The notes under the pieces: model-generated
The model's database searches: none
What the model was told of the DNA's origin: nothing
Seen by the model: only the letters and a program-made list of their open reading frames with translations
Program-made: the position numbers and the translations under genes
Assembly: GCA_964030475.1 (NCBI GenBank)
Contig: CAXIPT010000011.1
Coordinates: 415,673-479,672, forward strand
Direction: 5' to 3'
Length of the DNA stretch: 64,000 bases
Origin: Tethya wilhelma
Taxonomy: Eukaryota > Porifera > Demospongiae > Tethyida > Tethyidae
In this document: positions 36,241 to 46,467 of the stretch, piece after piece
Layout: every line of letters begins with the position of its first letter
Numbering within the stretch: the first letter of the stretch is position 1

Positions 36241-36245
36241 AGTGT
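35515..36245 (+). repeat. Tandem exon-like array, left arm, about 143-bp units
   Basis: Five units with a period of 142-147 bp. Each contains a consensus acceptor (ctgttgcag) followed by a 73-nt segment (ACTGCCTTGGTGAATCGTGT ... CTCACAGTCTT) and a consensus donor (gtaagtgtgttt). The intervening 70 nt resembles a minimal intron of the size seen elsewhere in the window. Splice signals point toward the NTPase gene that starts about 190 bases downstream. At 73 nt the segment is not a multiple of three, so spliced units would shift frame; a noncoding leader is more likely than a protein repeat. Confidence 0.75.
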
Positions 36246-36437
36246 GTTCTTTTGTCAATTTTCACCTCAGTATGTAAAGGTGTTTTTTATTCATTTTTAA
36301 TTTTTTAGCATTAATTGTTTACTGTGAATTCGTAGAGAGATAGTTTACTATATACATGTTTTCATCACACATTACATTGCAATAAATTCAAATATGCATG
36401 ACATTGTACTATAGCTTTATGTTTGTTTTAGGTAAAT

Positions 36438-37579
36438 ATGGTAGTTACATTAGTAACTGTTCATATCATCAACATGCAGGTAATGGCAACACCATCAGCT
36501 AAACGAAAGAGGATTAGCAGTCCTACATTTGGTAGTCCAGCTCACGATGACATAATTTCTTCGGTCAGGGATGCTCAAAGTGTTTCGTTTCCCTGGGATG
36601 AGGCAGTGCCTCCAACAATCAAAACATGGTTTATTGCTCTTGGAAAGTCACACAATTGCCCACCAGAGTTCCTCTTGGTTGGAGCACTTGTGTCCACTGC
36701 TGCAATTATGGGTCCCAATACATCGATTGAGATTAGGAAAACGTACACTGAGCCATTGAATCTGTATGTTATATGTATTGGCGTTCCTGGGGCTGGTAAG
36801 AGTCAGTGTCACAGGATGGTAGCTGTCGATCCTATCTTGGAACTACCACAGCCATTATCTTCGATGCTTGTTGATGATTACACAAAAGCTGGTTTGCTTC
36901 GTCACCTTCAAAGACATGAAGGGCGGGCATTGATTGCACATGAAGAAATGGGAGCATTTTTTGACTTGGTGCAAAAGAGACAGTTTGAAGGTCAAGGAGA
37001 GAGACAAATGTATTGTCGTCTATACGATGCTGGGAGATGGTCTCGGCATACTGCATCTGGTACATAGTAAAATAGTACATAGTACACAGTACATACGTAG
37101 TACATAGTATTTTTAAGGAACTACTTGAAATGTGTGGAATGTGTATCAAACACTACACAGGGTCTCAAAAGCAGGACGGAGCACAGGAATGTAGTGACCA
37201 CAACTGTGTGTGCATACTGGGATATATGCAACCCCATCCCTTTATAGCCAAGACGTTACCGATACTGAGGGAAACGGATGATGGGTTTTTCGACTGTCTC
37301 CTTGTGTGCTGTCCTAAGACGAAGGTTTTAAAAGAGGAGGTAAAATCTCTTTGCACATGCACACACGTGCAGGTATTACGTAAAAGTTATGTACATGCTC
37401 TCACCCACCTTTTTTGGTAAAACATGTATTATTACCATTATTTGGGAGCATGTATCATTGAGTGCATGGCTAACTATTGTGTTGAGTTTGCAATTATTCC
37501 CTTTCAAGATTTGGTTGCTAGTCCGTAGCAAACACATGACATTGCACACACACACACGCACACATGCACACACACGCAT

Positions 37580-37624
<45 letters not shown>

Positions 37625-38776
37625 GGAGCTTGATGATTGGTGCACCACTCTACAGCAGCAACAAATCCAGTCACTGACAGAACCATTCAGATTGGTGAAC
37701 AAATGGCATGCATCAGATGTAGAAGTGACCTACAAGTTTTCAGATGAGGGTGCAAAAGTATATCGTGAGTTTGCTAACGAAATGGCAGATGTTCTCAATG
37801 AACAGTGGGAGTCCGGAAACTTGCAGGGTAGCAATAGATCCAAGGACAAGCGAACACTGATCAGGTAGATGCGTGCATGTAGTACATGTCATCTGTGTAC
37901 ACAATATTGTATACACAACTCTACTGTTTTTAGCATAATAGTTTGTATGACTGTGCTTAACACATTACATGTACATGTATACAGATTGAGCGGAGCAATC
38001 CATGTCCTATATGCAGCTATAGACAGGTGCTTAAGGAGTGGAGAGCAAACCCAACCAAACACAACACCGCCGAGAAGTGGAATTGACAGCAGGAGTCCAT
38101 CACCTACCCAGCCTTCGAATTCAGCAATAGATACAGAGGAGCTGACAACAGAAATAAGCAATCAAGAAGTGAAAATGGCTGTGGCGCTGACTGATTACTT
38201 TCATGAGCAGAGGATTGCTTTTGAACAGGTACAATGTTTCATGTAAATATTGTAGCTATAAATAATAGCACTATCGGCTTAATGAACATAGGAGAATTAT
38301 AACTGCATGTAAGATAGTACACACCAATAAGTATTTGTATTTTCTATAGCTGGTTAATCTTCCAGTCTCAAGAGAATCACCAGCAGCTGAGCAGGCTTTA
38401 GCACACACGATATTGCTGGCCAAAGGAGCATTCTGTACTCCAAGAAGCATCTGTCGATCCGTGACAACGAGAAAAAAAGCCAACCTCTGATGAAGTTGCA
38501 CAAGAAATGAAGAAATTGGCAAATGGAGGGTTGGGAAAGTATGTTGCAACAAGAGACAAAGTTTTTTACAAGCCTTTGCCTATTGAAGCAAACAAAGATG
38601 CCATAAAGAACATTGTGGACTTTGAAACTTATAAAAATTCCTTTGCACAGCCTGAAAATTTGCCACCGACACACTTCTCAAGTGCACAATATGACAGGCT
38701 ACTGACCAATGCACCTGACTCTTCAAAACTTCGTGAAGAGTACAACTTCAGCTTCTCGGGATCTAGTGGAGATTGA
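36438..38776 (+). CDS. DUF3987-like P-loop NTPase of the giant element
   Basis: Proposed exons: 36438-37059, 37161-37339, 37626-37864, 37985-38228 and 38350-38776, all GT-AG with consistent phase, about 570 residues. The ATG at 36438 follows an acceptor TTTTAG; ATG 36483 (MATPSAKRKR) is an alternative start. Exon one has PPEFLLVGALVSTAAIMGPN and the Walker A motif GVPGAGKSQ (residues 115-123). It is followed by RALIAHEEMGAF and, in exon two, ILGYMQPHPF. This order matches DUF3987 proteins, known from mobile elements and often associated with primases or helicases. A CA tract (37543-37620) is in intron two. In the last exon one extra A near 38472 breaks the frame; the duplicated copy at 40395-40744 lacks it, so the break may be an allele or error. 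ATPase activity is inferred only. Confidence 0.65.
37543..37620. repeat. Intronic CA microsatellite
   Basis: (CA)n immediately before the TTGCAG acceptor of the third NTPase exon. The pyrimidine tract is largely replaced by CA repeats. Confidence 0.85.
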
Positions 38777-40393
38777 ACTTTCACATCCAACACATTCACA
38801 TCCAGCTACCGTACACATTTCAACACTCTTATAATAATCATGTCATCAATCAGTCATATAGGGTTCATGCACATTCATCATTATTTTCTTGATTTATACA
38901 CTTGCATTGATCAATCGCAGATCGATCCAGGCCAATCATAATCATCAACTCATTATTTGTATAACTACGTATACTTATGTCATTATTTACAATGTACATA
39001 TTTAGCAAAGTATACAATGTATTTAGCAAACATTAATTTTTGTGACAATAATTATCATAGGTCATGTGAGAGTTAACATGAATGTAATAATGAATTGTAT
39101 AATAATGGGCATTAAGTGGAATACGTATACAGTGCATGAATATAGACATTTTAGATTTCACGACTATACTGTTGGTACAACACTTCACTCTTAAACATGG
39201 TTTGTTTCATGACAGATTTGATTTCCTCCTGGCTTCTCTGATAGACAGATATCTCAATATTCAATTGTGATGCTAATCTCACAATAGAAGTGTAGATGCT
39301 ATACACTTTGAAAACATCTCCATCATCCATACATTGACAGTTAAAGTGTTTATCTAAGACAGTCTGCATGACACTGCACACAATCAGGTATTCCATCTTA
39401 CTGAAGTTACCAACTTTAACTGGTTCTCCAACCTCCTTGACGAATGTAGACGTGGCTTTTCCTCTTAAAGGTACCTTTTGATTTTCAAACTTTTCCCTCT
39501 TACGTTTCCCAGATGCTTCTGTCACTACCAGTTTTGGCCGTACACCAAATGGATTTGCACATGATCTGCATCGACATGTCTCATTACAAGGCTTTTCTGC
39601 TTTAAAGCACGGACATCGACATGTATATTCAGAGATGGAAAATGAACAAGGAACACCTTTCATTGTTGATTTTTTTCCACAGTTACATTTTAATTTTGTC
39701 ATGACAGGTTTGTTCGTGACATCGGTTAATGGCTCCTTGTCAGTACCATGGTTGGGACTCTGTACAGTAACAGTTTGATTGTCATTTTCCTGTGTGGTCG
39801 GAACAACAGCATCGTATAGTGACCTGCTCCACATTGTAGGAACGCAACATATATGGGGGTGTCATGTAACATTTCACAATAGGTTGGGTGTTGGATGACA
39901 ACTGGCATGTTCACTGCTGATGTCAGCAGAACTATTGGACACCTCAATGTATTGCTTAAAGCTGTAATAACCAAATCACCAATATCCGTTGCAAACACTC
40001 CAGGTTGTAAGAAGTGATGTGCTTGTTCCTGAAGCTGTCCCGCAGTCAAAAATTGCTGGTACTCATTACTGTGCGGACCTAGCCACTCTGCCACAGTCAT
40101 TTTTCTCAATTCTTGCACTAAACATTCTATTGGAATAGGTGTCGAGATATCAGACAAAAAGTTCCGTAGTGTTGCATTGCCTGCTTCAATTTGATATCTT
40201 ATACCGTGTGCAATAGCATAAAAGAGACAATCACCATCTCTAGGAGCAAAAACTCGGGTAAATTTCCATGATTTGAGAACTTCATTCAGCCGTGATTCGT
40301 GAGATGACACTTGAGACAGTTCCATTACTGCGGGATCATATAAGTTGGTACATATGTTGTCTGACATGAAAGGAAGAGACTTAATCTCGACAC
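38426..40393. repeat. Direct duplication, first copy (probable assembly duplicate)
   Basis: Nearly identical to 40395-42365 over about 1.97 kb, with the two copies abutting at a single N (40394). The first copy carries an extra A in the NTPase 3' exon and two extra bases in the OTU region (near 39815, gcatcgtatagtgac versus gcatcgtagtgac). Both break frames that are intact in the second copy. Two haplotypes placed in series is the simplest explanation. Confidence 0.75.
39151..40393 (-). pseudogene. Duplicate 3' part of the OTU-CXC transposase
   Basis: Covers the OTU region (FAPRDGDCLFYAIAHGI) and the CXC region (CRCPCFKAEKPC) of the gene described at 41125-44197. It stops at the N at 40394 and carries a 2-base insertion just upstream of the OTU histidine region that shifts the frame. 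It is more likely an assembly duplicate than a second gene. Confidence 0.7.
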
Positions 40394-40394
40394 N

Positions 40395-40744
40395 GAGCAT
40401 TCTGTACTCCAAGAAGCATCTGTCGATCCGTGACAACAAGAAAAAAGCCAACCTCTGATGAAGTTGCACAAGAAATGAAGAAATTGGCAAATGGAGGGTT
40501 GGGAAAGTATGTTGCAACAAGAGACAAAGTTTTTTACAAGCCTTTGCCTATTGAAGCAAACAAAGATGCCATAAAGAACATTGTGGACTTTGAAACTTAT
40601 AAAAATTCCTTTGCACAGCCTGAAAATTTGCCACCGACACACTTCTCAAGTGCACAATATGACAGGCTACTGACCAATGCACCTGACTCTTCAAAACTTC
40701 GTGAAGAGTACAACTTCAGCTTCTCGGGATCTAGTGGAGATTGA
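40395..40744 (+). pseudogene. Duplicate last exon of the NTPase gene
   Basis: Second copy of 38426-38776. Here the frame is open from SVTTRKKPTSDEV to the stop after FSGSSGD, which indicates the intended reading of that exon. It has no upstream exons because the preceding sequence is the end of the duplicated transposase piece. Confidence 0.75.
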
Positions 40745-41124
40745 ACTTTCACATCCAACACATTCACATCCAGCTACCGTACACATTTCAACACTCTTAT
40801 AATAATCATGTCATCAATCAGTCATATAGGGTTCATGCACATTCATCATTATTTTCTTGATTTATACACTTGCATTGATCAATCGCAGATCGATCCAGGC
40901 CAATCATATAATCATCAACTCATTATTTGTATAACTACGTATACTCATGTCATTATTTACAATGTACATATTTAGCAAAGTATACAATGTATTTAGCAAA
41001 CATTAATTTTTGTGACAATAATTATCATAGGTCGTGTGAGAGTTAACATGAATGTAATAATGAATTGTATAATAATGGGCATTAAGTGGAATGAATACGT
41101 ATACAGTGCATGAATATAGACATT

Positions 41125-44100
41125 TTAGATTTCACGACTATACTGTTGGTACAACACTTCACTCTTAAACATGGTTTGTTTCATGACAGATTTGATTTCC
41201 TCCTGGCTTCTCTGATAGACAGATATCTCAATATTCAATTGTGATGCTAATCTCACAATAGAAGTGTAGATGCTATACACTTTGAAAACATCTCCATCAT
41301 CCATACATTGACAGTTAAAGTGTTTATCTAAGACAGTCTGCATGACACTGCACACAATCAGGTATTCCATCTTACTGAAGTTACCAACTTTAACTGGTTC
41401 TCCAACCTCCTTGACGAATGTAGACGTGGCTTTTCCTCTTAAAGGTACCTTTTGATTTTCAAACTTTTCCCTCTTACGTTTCCCAGATGCTTCTGTCACT
41501 ACCAGTTTTGGCCGTACACCAAATGGATTTGCACATGATCTGCATCGACATGTCTCATTACAAGGCTTTTCTGCTTTAAAGCACGGACATCGACATGTAT
41601 ATTCAGAGATGGAAAATGAACAAGGAACACCTTTCATTGTTGATTTTTTTCCACAGTTACATTTTAATTTTGTCATGACAGGTTTGTTCGTGACATCGGT
41701 TAATGGCTCCTTGTCAGTACCATGGTTGGGACTCTGTACAGTAACAGTTTGATTGTCATTTTCCTGTGTGGTCGGAACAACAGCATCGTAGTGACCTGCT
41801 CCACATTGTAGGAACGCAACATATATGGGGGTGTCATGTAACATTTCACAATAGGTTGGGTGTTGGATGACAACTGGCATGTTCACTGCTGATGTCAGCA
41901 GAACTATTGGACACCTCAATATATTGCTTAAAGCTGTAATAACCAAATCACCAATATCCGTTGCAAACACTCCAGGTTGCAAGAAGTGATGTGCTTGTTC
42001 CTGAAGCTGTCCCGCAGTCAAAAATTGCTGGTACTCATTACTGTGCGGACCTAGCCACTCTGCCACAGTCATTTTTCTCAATTCTTGCACTAAACATTCT
42101 ATTGGAATAGGTGTCGAGATATCAGACAAAAAGTTCTGTAGTGTTGCATTGCCTGCTTCAATTTGATATCTTATACCGTGTGCAATAGCATAAAAGAGAC
42201 AATCACCATCTCTAGGAGCAAAAACTCGGGTAAATTTCCATGATTTGAGAACTTCATTCAGCCGTGATTCGTGAGATGACACTTGAGACAGTTCCATTAC
42301 TGCGGGATCATATAAGTTGGTACATATGTTGTCTGACATGAAAGGAAGAGACTTAATCTCGACACGAGCTGTATCACTTACTTTGGATACTTGTCTATGG
42401 GTAAAATACCACATCACAGCTTTCACCAGTATTTGTTTGACAGCGTGATCAGGCATGGTAATAGAGACATCCATTTCATCGCTAAGTTCATCGGTTTCAG
42501 TGTAACTTTTTTGTTGTATACATGGTGACATCCCACATATTCTATCGATCATTTGTTGATACGAACAGTTAGAAATATCCAGACGTAGCACTGAATCAGA
42601 GTTGTTCACTACAGTTGATGACTTGCAAAAGTTAATCCCAAAACGTTCTGTGGTAGCAGGTGTGTTGACAAATAACTGTTGATAAAACTCTATAGAGCGA
42701 GATGGTCTGTTCTCTAAATTTGATATCATCTTTTCGTTATGGTTAAAAAAGCAGCATGAATAAAGAGCATATGCTAGCTCGATTCCATATCTAGATGACG
42801 ACATAATACCATTCAATTGCTTGTGGAGGTTTTCGTTTCTATTGGTTCCTCTACCGCGTTTTATCCCCGATAAACAGCCATTCTGCATATGCTTACGGAT
42901 GTTTTGAACTTCTTTTAATGCTGCTTCATTCAATACTGGCACACCATCATACTTGACTGTCTTCCACTTCTTCAAAAATTTGTCCAAATTAGATTCGAGG
43001 ACTGATGGAGATGGAGTTGTCATACAACGATCTATTCCCTTGTCTGCTGGGTCGTGAAACACAGTTTTCCATTCACTCATGCATGTACTCCGTAGAGGAT
43101 GCCGTTTTGGAATTTTTTCTCCTACCCTCTTGATAGCATGAAACAGATCTAAATACACAGTCAGGTTGTCACCAAACACTTTTTGTAACAGCTTTCTCCA
43201 TGAACAACAGTTGTCGATATAGAATTCAGACAGCACCTTCCCTTGAGTATGAAGACGTTCATTCAATGAAGTAAGATGACTCTCGATAACAGCAAATGAT
43301 ACTCCTGAAGAGAGTTTCCATGTTACAACCTGTCCAATTCCATTTAGAACACAAAACAGTGCACTATACTGTGTAATCCAACGATGGTCTCCTGCTTGTC
43401 CCATACCTATGTTAGCTGCGTGCATGTACAAAGCAACATTATTATGTATAGTACTTAATATAGGGACACAAAAGCGTAAACTCACTAGCTGATGAAAATG
43501 TGTGGTCACAACTAAGCCATAAGTCTTCTTGGTCACGATTGACAAGAGTAGTATTTTGCATGCATTTTGTGTAGGTTTCTTCTTTCCTCCAGAAACTTTC
43601 CAAAAAGCATCCAGATATTGCATGAACGCTGGGAACAACGCATGTAATTTCATGTTGGTCTTTTTGCGTAAGAATTGGCTGTGAAACATTTGAAGATTGA
43701 ATATGATTCAGTTTCATTTGCTGTGTGAAAAAACGAAATGATTGTCGTTTAACAAGAACATCCCGAACTCCATGAATACTCATTCCTGTAGACAGTAAAA
43801 CAAAAATTAGTTCGGCACACTCCACAGTGAAACCAGTGATATGCCATAAACGAAATGGCACAAAACATGAGGGAATCTCGCGGAGCAAAGCTGGGTTATA
43901 GGCCAATATCTCATGTCCCGTAGCACACCTGTACACACGTCCAACTAGTAAGACAACAGAATCAAGTCCATATATCTTTCGTGGTTCTGATCTTGGACCA
44001 CTAACACCATCTCTCCATCCACAAGGATGAAGTGTCCTATTATTGTCTGTTTCCAAACACTTCGGACAAATCAGTCTGTCTTTCAGGAAAGGGAATTGTT

Positions 44101-44197
44101 CTAATGGTGACCATAACAAAACAGGTGGAATGAAAAACATTGCTGGACAAGGCGGGTTAGATGTCAAAATTTGAGGAAAATTATGGAATGATAGCAA
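41125..44197 (-). CDS. Transposase with zinc-binding, DDE-like, OTU protease and CXC regions
   Basis: Exon 44197-43486, a 70-nt intron (GTGAGT...GCACGCAG, 43485-43416), exon 43415-41125; 1000 codons in all. The 44197 codon is TTG, so the start is further upstream or at Met19; an in-frame ATG at 44341 is separated by a TAG at 44258-44260. Order (numbering from 44197): a CPKC/CATGH zinc-binding region resembling DUF6729 (about 40-100); the candidate DDE core SCDHTF (Asp231), FYIDNCCSWR (Asp305), LDLFHAIKR (Asp327), GTNRNENLH (Glu432); an OTU-type cysteine protease with DGDC (Cys643) and GHY (His779); and a CXC tesmin/TSO1-like region (about 823-871, CRCPCF, CRCRSC). The intron falls three codons after DHTF, and splicing restores TNIGMGQ. 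DDE cores cut and join transposon ends; OTU domains remove ubiquitin; CXC domains bind DNA. Confidence 0.75.
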
Positions 44198-44460
44198 TGA
44201 GGGTGATGATGGATTTTCATTGTTGAATTTGCAACAGATATTTGATATAAAAAGGCACTATTCTGTGGGAAGTCGAGAAGCAGTGATGCAGTTCTGTGAC
44301 AGAAGCACGATAACAAGTGCAACACTTGCTATATTCGACATGTTAATCAACTGACCTAAAATAAGTTATAAAATTCATTTATTACAGAGTAATATCGAAT
44401 GTAAAAATCAAACAGACAAAGAACTCAGACATGGAAATTGACGAACAAACATACTTAATT
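44198..44460 (-). promoter_or_regulatory. Presumed 5' leader of the transposase gene
   Basis: Between the inward array and the coding exon there is an acceptor-like TTATTTTAG (about 44364-44356, minus strand), followed by an ATG at 44341. This parallels the TTTGTTTTAG plus ATG arrangement upstream of the NTPase gene. It suggests that both genes receive a leader from their adjacent inverted repeat. The in-frame stop noted above means the exact splicing is unknown. Confidence 0.4.
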
Positions 44461-44947
44461 ACACGATTGTGAGGAGAGAGTATTGACCAAACACTACACC
44501 CGGGGAGCAATACGCACACAATTCACCAAGGCAGTCTGCAACAGAGGCAAAAAGCAAACACACCATGAAACAAGAAGTGGAAATTAAATGAACAAACACA
44601 CTTACAAGACTGTGAGGAGAGAGTAGTGACCAAACACTACACCCGGGGAGCAATACGCACACGATTCACCAAGACAGTCTGCAACAGTTTCAAAAATCAA
44701 ACACACAATGAAACTAGATGTGGAATTTAGATGAACAAACACACTTACAAGACTGTGAGGAGAGAGTATTGACTAAACACTACACCCGGGGAGCAGTACG
44801 CACACGATTCACCAAGGCAGTCTGCAACAGACGCAAAAAAGCAAACACACCATGAAACATGAGGTGGAAATCGACAAAAAAACACACTTACAAGACTGTG
44901 AGGAGAGAGTATTGACCAAACACTACACCCGGGGAGCAATACGCACA
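44461..44947 (-). repeat. Exon-like array next to the transposase gene
   Basis: About three and a half units of the 143-bp array on the minus strand, so acceptors and donors face the transposase gene. It ends abruptly at 44947, where sequence in the opposite orientation begins. Confidence 0.75.
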
Positions 44948-46383
44948 GATAGACTAGTGGTTCGTCAAGGTTCTACCCTATCTGTATGTGAATCTGAAGG
45001 TGTTAATTACCAGACTAAGCACAAGAAAAGTTCACACAGAGTGCAAATTAGTGTTGATCATTGTGTACAGTTGTGTGGACTATCTTAGAAATTGGGACAC
45101 TCTTTTCTCTCTCTTTTAACTTCACCTTTGGAGTTAAAATTTTCACTTCACTTTAGTGTTCTTCCGTGTATCAAGTGCGTTCTCCTCTGCTTGGTGTTTG
45201 TTCATCTAATTTCCACCTCTAGTTTCAGTACCCTCTTCTCACAGTCTTGTTTCATGGTGTGTTTGCTTTTTGCGTCTATTGCAGACTGCCTTGGTGAATC
45301 GTGTGCGTATTGCTCCCTGGGTGTAGCGTTTGGTCACTACTCTCTCCTCACAGTCTTGTAAGTGTGTTTGTTCATCTAATTTCCACCTCTAGTTTCATGG
45401 TGTGTTTGCTTTTTGAAACTGTTGCAGACTGCCTTGGCGAATCGTGTGCGTAATGCTCCCCAATTGTAGCGTTTGGTCACTACTCTCTCCTCACAGTCTT
45501 GTAAGTGTGTTTGTTCATCTAATTTCCACCTCTTGTTTCATGGTGTGTTTGCTTTTTGAAACTGTTGCAGACTGCCTTGGTGAATCTTGTGCGTATTGCT
45601 CCCTGGGTGTAGCGTTTGATCACTACTCTCTCCTCACAGTCTTGTAAGTGTGTTTGTTTGTCTAATTTCCACCTCTTGTTTCATGGTGTGTTTGCTTTTT
45701 GAAACTGTTGCAGACTGCCTTGGTGAATCTTGTGCGTATTGCTCCCTGGGTGTAGCGTTTGATCACTACTCTCTCCTCACAGTCTTGTAAGTGTGTTTGT
45801 TTGTCGATTTCCACCTCTTGTTTCATGGTGTGTTTGCTTTTTGCGTCTGTTACAGACTGCCTTGGTGAATCGATTTCCACCTCTTGTTTCATGGTGTGTT
45901 TGCTTTTTGCGTCTGTTGCAGACTGCCTTGGTGAATCGTGTGCGTATTGCTCCCCGATTGTAGTGTTTGGTCACTACTCTCTCCTCACAGTCTTGTAAGT
46001 GTGTTTGTTCATCTAATTTCCACTTCTAGTTTCATGGTGTGTTTGCTTTTTGAAACTGTTGCAGGCTGCCTTGGTGAATCGTGTGCGTATTGCTCCCTGG
46101 GTGTAGCGTTTGGTCACTACTCTCTCCTCACAGTCTTGTAAGTGTGTTTGTTTGTCGATTTCCACCTCTTGTTTCATGGTGTGTTTGCTTTTTGCATCTG
46201 TTGCAGACTGCCTTGGTGAATCGTGTGCGTATTGCTCCCCGTGGGTGTAGCGTTTGGTCACTACTCTCTCCTCACAGTCTTGTAAGTGTGTTTGTTTGTC
46301 GATTTCCACCTCTTGTTTCATGGTGTGTTTGCTTTTTGCGTCTGTTGCAGAGTGCCTTGGTGAATCGTGTGCGTATTGCTCCC
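44948..46383 (+). repeat. Exon-like array in the opposite orientation, up to the gap
   Basis: Starts with inner-arm sequence (agatagactagtggttcg, as at 35248) and runs into about eight 143-bp units on the plus strand. One unit is partly duplicated near 45870. This orientation faces away from the transposase gene and does not fit a simple two-arm element. It is either a local inversion or a misassembly near the gap. Confidence 0.7.
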
Positions 46384-46467
46384 NNNNNNNNNNNNNNNNN
46401 NNNNNNNNNNNNNNNNNNNNNNNNNNNNNNNNNNNNNNNNNNNNNNNNNNNNNNNNNNNNNNNNNNN
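46384..46467. other. Assembly gap (84 N)
   Basis: Run of N within the tandem array. The array orientation changes across it. Confidence 0.99.

Noticed and set aside
43416..43689. N-terminal extension of the second transposase frame (starting MFHSQFLRKK)
   Set aside because: It is an overlapping reading frame; splicing the 70-nt intron joins the conserved DHTF segment to TNIGMG instead.
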